From the NCBI RefSeq assembly GCF_002251295.1, contig NZ_NPJA01000001.1, positions 1 through 64,000 of the forward strand: a stretch of 64,000 nt of DNA, written 5' to 3'. The number at the start of each line of letters is the position of its first letter. Position 1 is the stretch's first letter. The DNA is from Prevotella sp. P5-50. GTDB lineage: Bacteria; Bacteroidota; Bacteroidia; Bacteroidales; Bacteroidaceae. Made by a program: the position numbers and the translations under genes. Shown here one piece after another: positions 17,037 to 26,427 of this stretch. A model generated the notes under the pieces. That model did not search any database, was not told where the DNA came from, and saw nothing but the letters and a program-made list of their open reading frames with translations.

Positions 17037-17834
17037 ATGGCAAAGAAGATATTGTTCATCAACCAAGAGATTGTTCCTTATGTACCGGAAACAGACCTTT
17101 CACACATGGGTAAGGCATTGCCTCAAGTCATGCAAGAGAGTGGTCACGAGATTCGCACCTTCATGCCCAAATGGGGTAATATCAATGAACGTCGCGGTCA
17201 ACTACATGAAGTGATCCGTCTCTCAGGTATGAATCTTATCATCGACGATACCGACCATCCATTGATTATCAAGGTAGCTTCTATCGTCCAGACTCGCATA
17301 CAGGTATATTTCATTGACAACGATGATTATTTCACTCGTCGTCAGATGGACAAGGATGAAAACGGTATGGACTATGCAGACAATGGCGAGCGTGCAATTT
17401 TCTTCGCTCGTGGCGTATTGGAAACTGTTAAGAAGCTCCGTTGGGTACCCGATATCATCCACGTACAGGGATGGATGGGAGCCGTAGTACCCTTGTTTAT
17501 CAAAAAGGCCTATTATGATGAACCTTCATTTGCCAATACCAAGGTAGTCACCTCGTTGTTCCCCAACCAGATGACAAGTGATTTGGCGCCCAACTTCAAA
17601 AAGTGTCTTGAGTTCCGCGATATTACAGCCGACACCCTCACAAAATACAACGAAGTATTTGATGCTACAGAACTGGCTAAGTTGGCTATCGACTATAGCG
17701 ACGGTGTCATTGCTGCCCATCAAGACACAGAAGCAGACTGGATGAACTACGCCGCAGAGCAGGGCATCCCCACTCTCGCCTATCCCGGTGCTGATTTCGG
17801 TAAGGCTTATGAGGAGTTCTACGAAAAGATTTAA
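17037..17834 (+). CDS. Glycogen/starch synthase-like protein, N-terminal domain only
   Basis: The 265-residue protein matches the N-terminal GT5 domain of glycogen synthase. It has KKILFINQEIVPYVPET at the start, HMGKALPQVMQESGHEIRTFMPKWG near 22-46, and PDIIHVQGWMGAVVPL near 137-152. The C-terminal Rossmann half that binds most of ADP-glucose is absent, and full synthases are about 470-490 residues. I recall such short proteins as common next to panCD in Bacteroidales, so this is probably a conserved stand-alone form and not a broken gene. Its enzymatic activity is doubtful. The DUF4270 gene follows after 59 bp. Confidence 0.8.
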   Translation: MAKKILFINQEIVPYVPETDLSHMGKALPQVMQESGHEIRTFMPKWGNINERRGQLHEVIRLSGMNLIIDDTDHPLIIKVASIVQTRIQVYFIDNDDYFTRRQMDKDENGMDYADNGERAIFFARGVLETVKKLRWVPDIIHVQGWMGAVVPLFIKKAYYDEPSFANTKVVTSLFPNQMTSDLAPNFKKCLEFRDITADTLTKYNEVFDATELAKLAIDYSDGVIAAHQDTEADWMNYAAEQGIPTLAYPGADFGKAYEEFYEKI

Positions 17835-17893
17835 TGCAAACCTTAATAAGGTAAAAGATAAATTAGGATATCATTAAGATAATCATTACTTCA

Positions 17894-19372
17894 ATGACAA
17901 AGGAAACACTATTAGCAGCTATTGTCCTCCCACTGATGGCAATCTGCTCTTGCGACGAGGAAACAGCAAACGTCGGTAATTCTATTAGCGACAGCGCTGA
18001 CTTGTTTGCTATTGCAACCGACTCTTTTCAGGTGAGTTCTCGGTCGCTTGTGGTCGATTCGGTGATTTCACGAAGTGAATACAGCTATCTCGGTCGCATC
18101 AAAGATCCAGAGACCGGATCATATATCACGAGTGACTACATGTCGCAGTTTACCTTGCTTGAAAACGAAAGCAATGCCATCTTCCCTCCAAAGGATAGTG
18201 TGGCAAGTCTGATTGACAATGAAATCGTAGCAGACTCATGCGTACTGAATGTTGTTGTCAACAAGTGGCAAGGTGACTCTCTCGCAGCTTTGAAACTCTC
18301 TGTTTTTGAGATTGGCAATCCTGTAGAAGAAGGAAAAACCTACTATACTAATTTCGATCCTGCTGCAAAGGGTCATATCCGTGAAGACGGACTGCACGAA
18401 AACAAGATTTTCTCTATCGTCAATCTTCAGTTGAGTGACAGTCTGCGTAAAGTGCAGCAATCAGGTTCCTATTATGAGTATGTCAGCATTCCCCTCAACA
18501 AGGAATATACCGACAAGGATGGTAATACCTACAACAACTATGGTACCTACCTGATGCGCACCTACTATGCTCATCCAGAATACTTTAAGAACTCATATAA
18601 CTTCATCCATAAAGTATGTCCCGGTTTCTATTTCAAGATTACAGACGGACTGGGACTGATGAACGAGGTGAGTCGTACACAGCTGATGATTTATTTCCGT
18701 GGCAAAGAGGGTGGCAAGACCTACGTGGGTAGCAAAACCTTTAACGGCACAGAGGAAGTATTGCAGACAACCCGTATCACCAACGACAAGAAGACTGTGG
18801 CTCGCTTGGCTTCAGACAATAGTTGCACCTATCTGAAGACACCTGCCGGTATTTTCACAGAAGTGACCCTGCCCATTGATGACATCAAGCGCAACCATGA
18901 GAATGATACGATCACGTCTGCTAAGATTGTATTCAACAAGATGAATACCCAAAACGATCTCAGCGATAACCTCCTTCAGCAACCCACACAATTGTTGATG
19001 GTAGAGAAAGACAGTCTCTATTCGTTCTTTGAGAATCTGAAAGTCACAGACAACAAGACATCGTATTTGGCAACATACAGCAGTACAAAGAATACCTATA
19101 CATACAGCAATATCTCCAACCTCATCAATCATCTCTATAAGAAGAAGCAGGCTGGTGGTAGCAATTATACTGCAACACATCCTAATTGGAACAAGGTTGT
19201 ATTGGTGCCTGTCAAGACTGTGACCACCTCGTCAACATCTTACTATCAGACGACAACCACTATTACCGGTATCAACAACGAGATGTCGCTGACCAGTGTT
19301 CGTCTTGTGGGAGGTAGCGAGAATGCCCATACCCCACTCCACATTACCGTCATATACAGTAGAAACCAATAG
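17894..19372 (+). CDS. DUF4270 family lipoprotein
   Basis: The 492-residue protein has a lipoprotein signal (LLAAIVLPLMAICSC, Cys near residue 19) and the DUF4270 pattern: an early TDSFQVSSRSLVVDSV segment, YLGRIKDPETGSYITSDYMSQF near 66-86 and a beta-rich body. Its function is not known. It is predicted to sit on the outer membrane or in the periplasm. It likely shares a transcript with the upstream starch-synthase-like gene and the 43-residue gene 8 bp downstream. Confidence 0.85.
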   Translation: MTKETLLAAIVLPLMAICSCDEETANVGNSISDSADLFAIATDSFQVSSRSLVVDSVISRSEYSYLGRIKDPETGSYITSDYMSQFTLLENESNAIFPPKDSVASLIDNEIVADSCVLNVVVNKWQGDSLAALKLSVFEIGNPVEEGKTYYTNFDPAAKGHIREDGLHENKIFSIVNLQLSDSLRKVQQSGSYYEYVSIPLNKEYTDKDGNTYNNYGTYLMRTYYAHPEYFKNSYNFIHKVCPGFYFKITDGLGLMNEVSRTQLMIYFRGKEGGKTYVGSKTFNGTEEVLQTTRITNDKKTVARLASDNSCTYLKTPAGIFTEVTLPIDDIKRNHENDTITSAKIVFNKMNTQNDLSDNLLQQPTQLLMVEKDSLYSFFENLKVTDNKTSYLATYSSTKNTYTYSNISNLINHLYKKKQAGGSNYTATHPNWNKVVLVPVKTVTTSSTSYYQTTTTITGINNEMSLTSVRLVGGSENAHTPLHITVIYSRNQ

Positions 19373-19380
19373 TCATCATT

Positions 19381-19512
19381 ATGGCCGATAATTTTCTGGA
19401 GAAGCATTTCGAAGAATATGAGGCTCGCAAAGCCGCTTATCTCCGTAAAAAGAAACATCTACCCAAGATCAAGAAACCATCGATACAACGGCCTGACGAC
19501 GAAGCACTATAA
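19381..19512 (+). CDS. 43-residue charged protein
   Basis: ATG at 19381, 8 bp after the DUF4270 stop, and TAA ending at 19512, just before a strong terminator. The protein starts MADNFLEKHFEEYEARKAAY and is rich in Lys, Glu and Arg with no membrane segment. Position inside the transcript and the low-complexity basic middle (RKKKHLPKIKKP) suggest a real small protein; I recall similar short Bacteroidales proteins but cannot name a function. Confidence 0.6.
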   Translation: MADNFLEKHFEEYEARKAAYLRKKKHLPKIKKPSIQRPDDEAL

Positions 19513-19515
19513 GTA

Positions 19516-19552
19516 AAAGCCCCGATTTCATGAAAGATGAAATCGGGGCTTT
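19516..19552 (+). terminator. Terminator of the DUF4270 transcript
   Basis: AAAGCCCCGATTTCAT (19516-19531) and ATGAAATCGGGGCTTT (19537-19552) form a perfect 16-bp stem with a 5-nt loop. The T-tract is short (TTTCTGTTTC). Confidence 0.85.
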
Positions 19553-19927
19553 CTGTTTCGCATCAATATAGTAAGGTTCATCTGACATTTCGAGTGATGA
19601 ACGATCAATGATGGTGTATATCAGCAATTTGGGAAATTCTGTTTCCCACAAAACCCTTAATATACAAGACTAAGAGAATTCAAAAGTCTTAATTTGCATA
19701 TAATGTAAGAAGAGATTGTTTTTAATAGCCCAAGTATTAAGTAAACTCTTTGCTGTAAACAACTTATACAAGATAATTTTAAAACAATCATAGATTATTT
19801 AATATGCCATCACTCCAAATTCCTGAAGCCCCCAAAATATCACATGATGAAACAGCAAAACCCAAACAAATCTCGTTGACGACCCGAACACACCGGGAAT
19901 AAATAGCACAACTTAAACTGCAATCAT
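19553..19927. other. Gene-free interval with one dispersed repeat
   Basis: No credible coding frame lies here. It contains a small GGGAAA/TTTCCC hairpin at 19631-19647 and, at 19834-19907, a repeat shared with 43377-43450. The rest is AT-rich without recognisable signals. Confidence 0.5.
19834..19907 (+). repeat. Dispersed 74-bp repeat, copy A
   Basis: It aligns without long gaps to 43377-43450, with about 60 of 74 positions identical by eye. Both copies contain AAAATATCACAT, ATGAAACA, CAAAACCC and GACCCGAACACAC. It contains ACCCAAACA and ACCCGAACA about 21 bp apart, a possible protein-binding pair. Neither copy is in a gene. Confidence 0.7.
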
Positions 19928-21895
19928 TCAGAATACATGATACGGTAAGGGTTCTGGCATTGCCTCCTCCAGATTGGTAGGATGAACAAAACGGAAGCGA
20001 GCGCCACCATGATAGGTATTGTCGAGCCATATACGTCCTCCAAGTATCTCTATGATCTGACGACATATCTGCAATCCAAGACCAGTGCCTTTGGTAAACT
20101 GGTCAAGTTTGACAAAACGATCGAAAATCTTTTCAGCATATTCCGGTTTGATGCCACATCCCTGATCGGTAACAGCAAACGAAGCACTCTCGTCATCATG
20201 GTCCACAACAAGTGACACTGTAATATTACCTTTGTCACTAAACTTAATGGCATTGGTAAGCAGATTGACAAGTACTTGCCGCAGACGTGTCTTATCGGTA
20301 ACGAAATGAACAGACGGTTCGTCACACTCAAAAACGAAATGTATGGGTTTACGACACGTCATCTCTACCGATTCTATTGTTGTCTGGCACAATTGCTTCA
20401 CATCACACAGAGTCAACTCCATCCTTACATGTCCACTCTCTATACGCGAGAGATCGAGCACATCGTTGATGAGATTGAGCAACGCATTGGTATTCTCTTG
20501 TATGACATTGCTGAAATGGTTTTTCTCTTGAACGCCCAAATCTTCTGACTGTGTAGCCAACAAATCTGAGAATCCCACAATAGCATTGAGTGGCGTGCGG
20601 ATTTCATGACTCATATTGGCAAGAAAAGCCGATTTCATATGATTAGCTTCCTCGGCTTTATCACGTGCCTCTTCCAATTCCTTTCCTTTCTGAATCAGTT
20701 CTTTGCGTAAGCGGTGAGACTTGATAAGTGCCACAATGGCAATACTGAGTCCTATACTGAGAAACACCGTGGCAAAAAGGATGTAGTCGATAACCACACT
20801 ATGTTTCTCGAAGAATGGTTTCGGCTCATTTATAATCGTAAAACCTTCGGGCAACCGGCTCTCGCTGATGTCTAAATCCTGCATGCGCCGATAGTCGAAG
20901 ACAAAACCTTCATTCAGATATACCCATCCTTGGTCAGAGCGTGTTTCAAGATAATCCTTACACATCTCACCAAGTTTCTCATTCTTGTTAGCATATTCAG
21001 GAATCCAACCACCCACAGCCCATCCATTCATACCCGATCCCGCAACAGAGAATACCGGTACTGACGGATTGAGCGTACGAAACAGTTCTGCAGAATGGCT
21101 CACATTGAAACTGTTGTTAGCATCAAGTCGCCAAGAGCCTATCAGAAGTACATCAGTTTCGGGATTAAGCCGTTTTATTTTCTTGGCTAACGTATCAAAA
21201 AAGCCTGTACGCCCATCATAATAATGCATCTTAATATTGCTGAACTTAGCTTGCCGCATATCCTTGCGTGCCAAGGCTTGCAATGACACACCGCCCAACG
21301 AATTATCGGAAACGAAATAATAGTTTTTCGCATGAGGATACATCCGTTTGGCTAACTCTATATTTTTCTCAACAGAATAGCGCGTCAGAATACCACCAAT
21401 AAGATTATAGTCCTGATAATCAGAGCGCAAGTATTTTAATTCAGGGGTCCACGATGCCACATCGGTTGTATCATCCGGCAATTCCACCATGGAAAAGCTA
21501 CAACCACCTACGAGCACTGGGATTTTCTTATACTTTGGGTTTGGAATAGAAAGGAAAGTAGATACTGCCTCACAGCCCGTCAGCACTACGATATCGGGGC
21601 GCATGTGACCATTATTGTATTTGCTGATGATGCCTTCCATCCATTTGCGCCAGTCTTTTATGTCAATCATTCCATTACAGTTCATGCTCTCCACAAAAAG
21701 ACGCGAATTGGGAATATTTGTCTTGACATAATTGGAAAACTCTCCCAAATTATCAGCAACTATCTTGTTGTCGGGTTCATAAGAAGTCACATAGAGAATG
21801 CGGTCATCGGCTAAAAGTCGGTGAGGCATGCCTAACATAAGCAACAATAGACAAATGTGTGTCCAAAAGGAAATATTCTTATAAATCCTATTCAT
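19928..21895 (-). CDS. Sensor histidine kinase with periplasmic substrate-binding-like domain
   Basis: The 655-residue protein has a signal/TM segment (about 10-28), then an ABC-substrate-binding-like periplasmic domain (about 32-350: [40 protein letters not shown]). A second TM lies at about 366-390. A coiled linker (about 395-420) leads to HisKA with the phosphoacceptor in [13 protein letters not shown] near 430-442, then a HATPase domain ([24 protein letters not shown]). No receiver domain is attached and no response regulator is adjacent, so its partner is encoded elsewhere. The -7 box at 21907-21900 ends only 4 bp before the ATG. Confidence 0.92.
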   Translation of the reverse strand: MNRIYKNISFWTHICLLLLMLGMPHRLLADDRILYVTSYEPDNKIVADNLGEFSNYVKTNIPNSRLFVESMNCNGMIDIKDWRKWMEGIISKYNNGHMRPDIVVLTGCEAVSTFLSIPNPKYKKIPVLVGGCSFSMVELPDDTTDVASWTPELKYLRSDYQDYNLIGGILTRYSVEKNIELAKRMYPHAKNYYFVSDNSLGGVSLQALARKDMRQAKFSNIKMHYYDGRTGFFDTLAKKIKRLNPETDVLLIGSWRLDANNSFNVSHSAELFRTLNPSVPVFSVAGSGMNGWAVGGWIPEYANKNEKLGEMCKDYLETRSDQGWVYLNEGFVFDYRRMQDLDISESRLPEGFTIINEPKPFFEKHSVVIDYILFATVFLSIGLSIAIVALIKSHRLRKELIQKGKELEEARDKAEEANHMKSAFLANMSHEIRTPLNAIVGFSDLLATQSEDLGVQEKNHFSNVIQENTNALLNLINDVLDLSRIESGHVRMELTLCDVKQLCQTTIESVEMTCRKPIHFVFECDEPSVHFVTDKTRLRQVLVNLLTNAIKFSDKGNITVSLVVDHDDESASFAVTDQGCGIKPEYAEKIFDRFVKLDQFTKGTGLGLQICRQIIEILGGRIWLDNTYHGGARFRFVHPTNLEEAMPEPLPYHVF

Positions 21896-21899
21896 GATG

Positions 21900-21907
21900 C
21901 AAAGATA
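21900..21907 (-). promoter_or_regulatory. -7 promoter element of the sensor kinase gene
   Basis: TATCTTTG on the minus strand is followed by CATC and then the ATG at 21895. Transcription would start at or next to the start codon, predicting a leaderless or nearly leaderless mRNA. No good -33 TTTG is visible. Confidence 0.5.
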
Positions 21908-21970
21908 CTGTTTTTTATTGCTTTCTGCGAATAATTAACCAGAATATTTTCAATCAAAACATTTTTTCCC

Positions 21971-21978
21971 TATCTTTG
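21971..21978 (+). promoter_or_regulatory. -7 promoter element of the phosphatase gene
   Basis: TATCTTTG lies 39 bp before the ATG at 22018 and is divergent from the kinase promoter 64 bp away. Confidence 0.55.
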
Positions 21979-22017
21979 CAAAACAATAACAAACAATAGA
22001 AATCATTCCCATAGCGT

Positions 22018-22563
22018 ATGAATATCATTATGGTCAGACACACCCGTGTCAATGTTGCACCAGGCACCTGTTATGGTCAGACAGACGTTAGCGTAGCCGA
22101 TACTTTTCAGCAAGAAGCAGAACAAACAAAAACACAGCTTGAAACATATTGGAAGGATGGTTTTCCTGATGCTGCATTCACTTCACCACTTACCAGGGCG
22201 CGATTGTTGGCAGACTATTGTGGCTTTGCCTCTGCCAACGCCGACAAGCGATTGATGGAAATGAACATGGGCGATTGGGAAATGCAACGCTACGACAACA
22301 TTACAGCCCCCTATCTGCAACAATGGTATGATGATTATCTGCATTTGCCGACACCCAATGGCGAGAGTTTTCCAATGCAGTATCAACGGGTAGCCTCCTT
22401 CTTCGACGAATTGAAAGATCACAACTACCATCGGGTGGTCATCTTCGCCCACGGTGGTGTACTTGCCGCAGCTTCCATCTATGCCAAGCTCTATTCCCCA
22501 GAAGAGGCATGGAAGCATCAGACACCTTATGGTGGGGTGATAGAATTGAATATCGCCCCATAA
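22018..22563 (+). CDS. Histidine phosphatase family protein (alpha-ribazole phosphatase-like)
   Basis: The 181-residue protein has the phosphohistidine motif as MVRHTRV near 5-11, then CYGQTDVSV near 19-27, SPLTRARLLAD near 60-70 and FAHGGVLAA near 143-151 with the second catalytic histidine. The CYGQTD motif is typical of CobC, which dephosphorylates alpha-ribazole phosphate in cobalamin assembly. There are no cobalamin genes in the window, so CobC identity is plausible but not proven; a general phosphatase is the alternative. Confidence 0.85.
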   Translation: MNIIMVRHTRVNVAPGTCYGQTDVSVADTFQQEAEQTKTQLETYWKDGFPDAAFTSPLTRARLLADYCGFASANADKRLMEMNMGDWEMQRYDNITAPYLQQWYDDYLHLPTPNGESFPMQYQRVASFFDELKDHNYHRVVIFAHGGVLAAASIYAKLYSPEEAWKHQTPYGGVIELNIAP

Positions 22564-22587
22564 AGCGCATCATTCAGAACGTAAAAA

Positions 22588-22616
22588 AAGAGTGAAGAAC
22601 CTGATTCTTCACTCTT
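22588..22616. terminator. Bidirectional terminator
   Basis: AAGAGTGAAGAA (22588-22599) and TTCTTCACTCTT (22605-22616) pair perfectly around a 5-nt loop, with an A-run before and CTTTT after. It separates the converging phosphatase gene and the oxidoreductase operon. Confidence 0.8.
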
Positions 22617-22639
22617 CTTTTATGATTTCAACTGTTCTG

Positions 22640-23182
22640 TTACTGTTTAGCGATAATCTTACCACCCTCTTCAATGGCTTGCATATTCAGCGGAATAAGA
22701 CCATGATGACGTTCAGGCAACGTTTTGAAAAGAGCTTTCTCTACGCCAGCAGTACTTACAACAGGGGCAACCTTGAGCAGTCCACCCAACACAATCATGT
22801 TGAACACCTTACCGTTTTTCATCTCGGCAGCCTTGTCCATCGCATCAATACGATATACTGTGATGTCGCTACGTGTAGGAGGATTAATGATTCCGAAACT
22901 GTCGTATATCAGAATGCCACCAGGTTTGAGTTTTGGTTCAAACTTTTCCAGCGAAGGTTGGTTGAGCACAATGGCAATGTCAAACTTACTGAGGATTGGT
23001 GACGATATCTTCTCGTCACTCACAATGACTGTGACATTGGCAGTACCACCACGCTGTTCTGGGCCGTAAGCAGGCATCCATGTCACTTCCTTATTGTCCA
23101 TCAGTCCCGAATAGGCCAGGATTTTACCCATAGAGAGTACACCTTGTCCTCCGAAACCGGATATGATGATTTCTTTTTTCAT
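22640..23182 (-). CDS. 2-oxoacid:ferredoxin oxidoreductase, gamma subunit
   Basis: The 180-residue protein has the gamma-subunit pattern: IIISGFGGQGVLSMGKILA near 4-22, TWMPAYGPEQRGGTANVTV near 35-53, and LNQPSLEKF near 73-81. It is the last gene of a four-subunit operon (ferredoxin, alpha, beta, gamma). The complex oxidatively decarboxylates 2-oxoacids to acyl-CoA and reduces ferredoxin in the cytosol. Confidence 0.93.
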   Translation of the reverse strand: MKKEIIISGFGGQGVLSMGKILAYSGLMDNKEVTWMPAYGPEQRGGTANVTVIVSDEKISSPILSKFDIAIVLNQPSLEKFEPKLKPGGILIYDSFGIINPPTRSDITVYRIDAMDKAAEMKNGKVFNMIVLGGLLKVAPVVSTAGVEKALFKTLPERHHGLIPLNMQAIEEGGKIIAKQ

Positions 23183-23211
23183 TGCTTCGTTGTTTATTTC
23201 CTGTTGATTGA

Positions 23212-23979
23212 CTAAAGTCCCGTAGTGTCCTTGAGGTCACCCTTTGGATAGTATTTGAACATGTGTTCTTCCATCCATTCGTTAGCGGCCTTAGGTGACA
23301 TTTTCCATCCACTATTGCAGGTTGATACAATCTCTACAAGACTACTTCCCTTTCCTGCCATCGAAGCTTCGAAAGCCTTACGTATGGCTTTCTTGGCACC
23401 ACGTATGGCAGCCACAGTTTCCACACTCTGACGAGTCACATAGCATGTGCCTTCGAGTGTAGAAGCAATCTCGGTGATGTGAAGGGGATATCCATGAAGA
23501 TCAGCCTGACGACCATAAGGACAGGTAGAAGTCTTCATTCCCATCAAGGTAGTAGGCGCCATTTGTCCGCCTGTCATACCATATATAGCATTATTGATGA
23601 AGATAATAGCGATATGTTCACCACGATTCAAGGCATGGATGGTCTCACATGTTCCAATACAAGCCAAGTCGCCATCACCTTGATAGGTAAACACAAGACG
23701 GTCAGGCCAAAGCCGTTTAACGGCAGTAGCCACAGCAGGAGCACGTCCATGGGCAGCTTCCTGCCAGTCGATGTCCAGATAGTTGTAAGCAAAGACGGCG
23801 CATCCCACTGGTGACACGCCAATGGTTTTATCGGCCATACCCATTTCCTCGATGACCTCAGCCACCAACTTATGTACCACACCATGTGAACAACCAGGGC
23901 AATAATGCATGTGGTTGTCGTTCATCAGGGTCGGTTTCTGATATACCAGATTCTCCGGTTTAATGATTTCGTTCTCCAT
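23212..23979 (-). CDS. 2-oxoacid:ferredoxin oxidoreductase, beta subunit
   Basis: The 255-residue protein carries thiamine diphosphate. YCPGCSHGVVHKLVAE near 26-41 is the cysteine-containing entry motif, YQGDGDLACIGTCETIHA near 98-115 the diphosphate/Mg-binding GDGD block, and NNAIYGMTGGQMAPTT near 127-142 completes it. It lies 2 bp after the alpha subunit stop and 29 bp before gamma. It acts with VorB as the catalytic heterodimer. Confidence 0.95.
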   Translation of the reverse strand: MENEIIKPENLVYQKPTLMNDNHMHYCPGCSHGVVHKLVAEVIEEMGMADKTIGVSPVGCAVFAYNYLDIDWQEAAHGRAPAVATAVKRLWPDRLVFTYQGDGDLACIGTCETIHALNRGEHIAIIFINNAIYGMTGGQMAPTTLMGMKTSTCPYGRQADLHGYPLHITEIASTLEGTCYVTRQSVETVAAIRGAKKAIRKAFEASMAGKGSSLVEIVSTCNSGWKMSPKAANEWMEEHMFKYYPKGDLKDTTGL

Positions 23980-23981
23980 AG

Positions 23982-25061
23982 TTACCTCATCTTCTTTATA
24001 GCTTCAACGATTTCCTCTGGCTCGGGAACAATACCTCCCAAGCGACCGAAATGCTCTACAGCGATATCGCCGTTAACAGCCAGGCGCACATCCTGTACCA
24101 TTTGTCCGGCGTTGATTTCTACCACAAGTACGCCTTTCTTGCCTTTTGCCACTTGAGCGATAGCTTCTGACGGGAATGGCCACAGCGTGATGGGGCGCAA
24201 CAGTCCCACCTTCAGTCCTTCTTCGCGAGCCATTTCCATAGCTTTCTGTGTCAGACGTGCTGCACTACCGAAGGCCACAACGATAAAATCTGCATCATCA
24301 CACTGGATGGTTTCATAGCGTACTTCCTTCTCGCGGATGGTCTTATACTTCTCTTGGAGATGAAGATTTCGTAGCTCCATAGCCTCAGGTTTGAGTTCGA
24401 GCGACGTGATGATATTGGGTTTGCGGTCTTTGGTGCGTCCGATAGTAGCCCAAGGACATTCTTTTCTGATTTCCTCTTCTGTGCGACGCGGTTTGATGGG
24501 TGGCAAAACAACCTTTTCCATCATCTGTCCTATCACACCATCAGCCAAAATCATGGCAGGGTTACGATATTTGAAAGCCAGCGTAAATGCGAGATCCACA
24601 AAGTCTGCCATTTCCTGAACGCTATCAGGAGCTAAGACGATGGTATTATAGTCACCATTACCTCCTCCACGAGTAGCTTGGAAATAGTCGCCCTGTGAGG
24701 GTTGGATGGTTCCCAGTCCGGGTCCTCCGCGTTGCACGTTGATAAACACACCGGGCAGTTCTGCACCAGCCATATAGGTAATACCTTCCTGCATCAATGC
24801 GATGCCTGGCGATGATGACGAGGTGAGCACGCGCTTTCCTGCAGCGGCTCCACCATAGATCATATTGATAGACGCCACTTCACTTTCAGCCTGCAACACC
24901 ACCATACCGGTGGTTTCCCAGGGTTTCAGTTCTGCCAGAGTCTCGATGACCTCACTCTGCGGAGTAATAGGATATCCGAAATATCCGTCAGCACCACAGC
25001 GGATGGCAGCATGGGCCAAGGCCTCATTGCCTTTCATGAGTGTTACTTCCTGTTCTACCAT
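23982..25061 (-). CDS. vorB: 2-oxoacid:ferredoxin oxidoreductase, alpha subunit (VorB-type)
   Basis: Starting at the ATG at 25061 (MVEQEVTLMKGNEALAHAA) the protein has 359 residues. An upstream in-frame ATG at 25118 would overlap the ferredoxin gene by 53 bp and adds non-family sequence, so I reject it. GYFGYPITPQSE near 27-38, LQAESEVASINMIYGGAAAGKR near 57-78 and SSSSPGIALMQEGI near 81-94 are alpha-subunit signatures. Bacteroidales relatives are annotated as branched-chain 2-oxoacid (VorB) enzymes; oxoglutarate as substrate remains possible. Confidence 0.93.
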   Translation of the reverse strand: MVEQEVTLMKGNEALAHAAIRCGADGYFGYPITPQSEVIETLAELKPWETTGMVVLQAESEVASINMIYGGAAAGKRVLTSSSSPGIALMQEGITYMAGAELPGVFINVQRGGPGLGTIQPSQGDYFQATRGGGNGDYNTIVLAPDSVQEMADFVDLAFTLAFKYRNPAMILADGVIGQMMEKVVLPPIKPRRTEEEIRKECPWATIGRTKDRKPNIITSLELKPEAMELRNLHLQEKYKTIREKEVRYETIQCDDADFIVVAFGSAARLTQKAMEMAREEGLKVGLLRPITLWPFPSEAIAQVAKGKKGVLVVEINAGQMVQDVRLAVNGDIAVEHFGRLGGIVPEPEEIVEAIKKMR

Positions 25062-25065
25062 AATC

Positions 25066-25296
25066 TTATCCCTCCATTTTTTGACGATAGACAGTAATAC
25101 AAGCGTCCGGACACACAATGGCGCACGAAGTGCAACCTATACACTTGTCTATCTGTGTAGGTTCCACATAGGGATAGCCATGCACATTGACACGATTGGC
25201 CAATACAATAACGCCTTGTGGACAAGCACTTACACACAGCGCACATCCTTTACAGCGGTCGGTATCAACCACAACAGCTCCTTTAACCTTTGCCAT
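25066..25296 (-). CDS. 2[4Fe-4S] ferredoxin subunit
   Basis: The 76-residue protein has two CxxCxxCxxxCP clusters: CKGCALCVSACP near 16-27 and CIGCTSCAIVCPDAC near 52-66. It is the electron-accepting delta subunit of the oxoacid oxidoreductase encoded next, with its stop 4 bp before the vorB ATG. It passes electrons from the thiamine site to soluble ferredoxin. Confidence 0.95.
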   Translation of the reverse strand: MAKVKGAVVVDTDRCKGCALCVSACPQGVIVLANRVNVHGYPYVEPTQIDKCIGCTSCAIVCPDACITVYRQKMEG

Positions 25297-25308
25297 AATT
25301 TTTATATT

Positions 25309-25488
25309 TTATGGGTTATACGAATCCTTGTGATAATAGTTCAGGATATCGTCAAGCATTTGCTTTGCTTCGACAGCAGGACTCTCTGGGTCAATCTCGA
25401 TGGCTTTCAAGTAATTGTTGATAGCTCCTTGCCAGTCGGCCTGTCTGCGGCAAGCATTACCTTGTTCATAATATTCCTGAGCTGTCAT
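25309..25488 (-). CDS. 59-residue TPR protein
   Basis: The ATG at 25488 is 6 bp after the folD stop and the stop at 25309 is 12 bp before the ferredoxin gene. The protein starts MTAQEYYEQGNACRRQADWQ and continues GAINNYLKAIEIDPESP, a single complete tetratricopeptide repeat plus a capping helix. Position inside the operon supports it. TPRs bind proteins; a role in assembling or tethering the oxidoreductase is a guess. Confidence 0.8.
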   Translation of the reverse strand: MTAQEYYEQGNACRRQADWQGAINNYLKAIEIDPESPAVEAKQMLDDILNYYHKDSYNP

Positions 25489-25494
25489 TATTCT

Positions 25495-26373
25495 CTATTT
25501 ATAGTATTCCTTCTTACCAGCAGCCAAAGTATTCTTCATCAGCGAGCAGATAGTCATCGGCCCTACTCCACCGGGCACGGGAGTGATAAACGAACACTTA
25601 GGTGCTACCTCATCAAACTTGACGTCACCATTAAGACGGAATCCGCTTTTGCGTGTGGCATCAGGTACTCGAGTGGTGCCCACGTCAATAATAACTGCAC
25701 CAGGCTTCACCATGTCTGCTGTAACGAAGTCGGGACGTCCAATGGCAGCGATGATGATATCAGCATTTCTACATTCCTCTTTGAGGTTCTCCGAATGAGA
25801 GTGACAAACAGTAACGGTAGCATCGCCATATTGTTTCTGCATCATGAGTTGTGCCATAGGTTTGCCCACGATATTGCTTCTGCCCAATACGACACACTTC
25901 TTGCCACTTGTTTGAACATTATAGCGCTTGAGCAAAGTAATAATGCCCAATGGTGTGGCCGAAATGAAGCAAGGCAATCCAATAGCCATACGTCCTACGT
26001 TGACGGGATGGAATCCATCCACATCCTTTCGATAGTCGATGGCTTCAATTACTTTCTGCTCATCAATATGTTTGGGCAATGGCAACTGTACAATGAATCC
26101 ATCGACATCGGCATCTTTGTTCAACCGATCGACGCACTTCAGCAGTTCCTCTTCAGTAATATTGTCCTCATAGCGGATAAGGGTTGATTTAAATCCACAA
26201 GCTTCGCAAGCCAGTACTTTATTTTTCACATAGGTCTCCGAACCACCGTCGTGACCTACCAACACTGCTGCCAAATGAGGTTGCTTACCTCCATTGGCCA
26301 TGATGCCTTTCACTTCTTCCGCTATTTCAGCCTTAATAGCCGCTGCGGTTGCTTTACCGTCTATCAGTTGCAT
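25495..26373 (-). CDS. folD: Bifunctional methylenetetrahydrofolate dehydrogenase/cyclohydrolase
   Basis: The 292-residue protein interconverts methylene- and formyl-tetrahydrofolate using [20 protein letters not shown] near 42-57 holds the catalytic Tyr and Lys, [13 protein letters not shown] near 92-104 the second signature, [14 protein letters not shown] near 165-178 the dinucleotide site, and [11 protein letters not shown] near 269-279 the C-terminal signature. It heads the run toward the oxidoreductase genes and follows ffh after 54 bp, so one long transcript is possible. Confidence 0.97.
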   Translation of the reverse strand: MQLIDGKATAAAIKAEIAEEVKGIMANGGKQPHLAAVLVGHDGGSETYVKNKVLACEACGFKSTLIRYEDNITEEELLKCVDRLNKDADVDGFIVQLPLPKHIDEQKVIEAIDYRKDVDGFHPVNVGRMAIGLPCFISATPLGIITLLKRYNVQTSGKKCVVLGRSNIVGKPMAQLMMQKQYGDATVTVCHSHSENLKEECRNADIIIAAIGRPDFVTADMVKPGAVIIDVGTTRVPDATRKSGFRLNGDVKFDEVAPKCSFITPVPGGVGPMTICSLMKNTLAAGKKEYYK

Positions 26374-26427
26374 AAAGTTTATTTCGTTTGAATTGTTATG
26401 TTTCTGTGTCCTTTATCTATAAGAACA

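Noticed and set aside
25062-25118. Upstream start for vorB
   Set aside because: It overlaps the ferredoxin gene and adds residues absent from the family.
24865-26187. A 440-codon plus-strand frame across vorB, ferredoxin, TPR and folD genes
   Set aside because: It is antisense to four genes with clear motifs and its translation shows no domain or family pattern.
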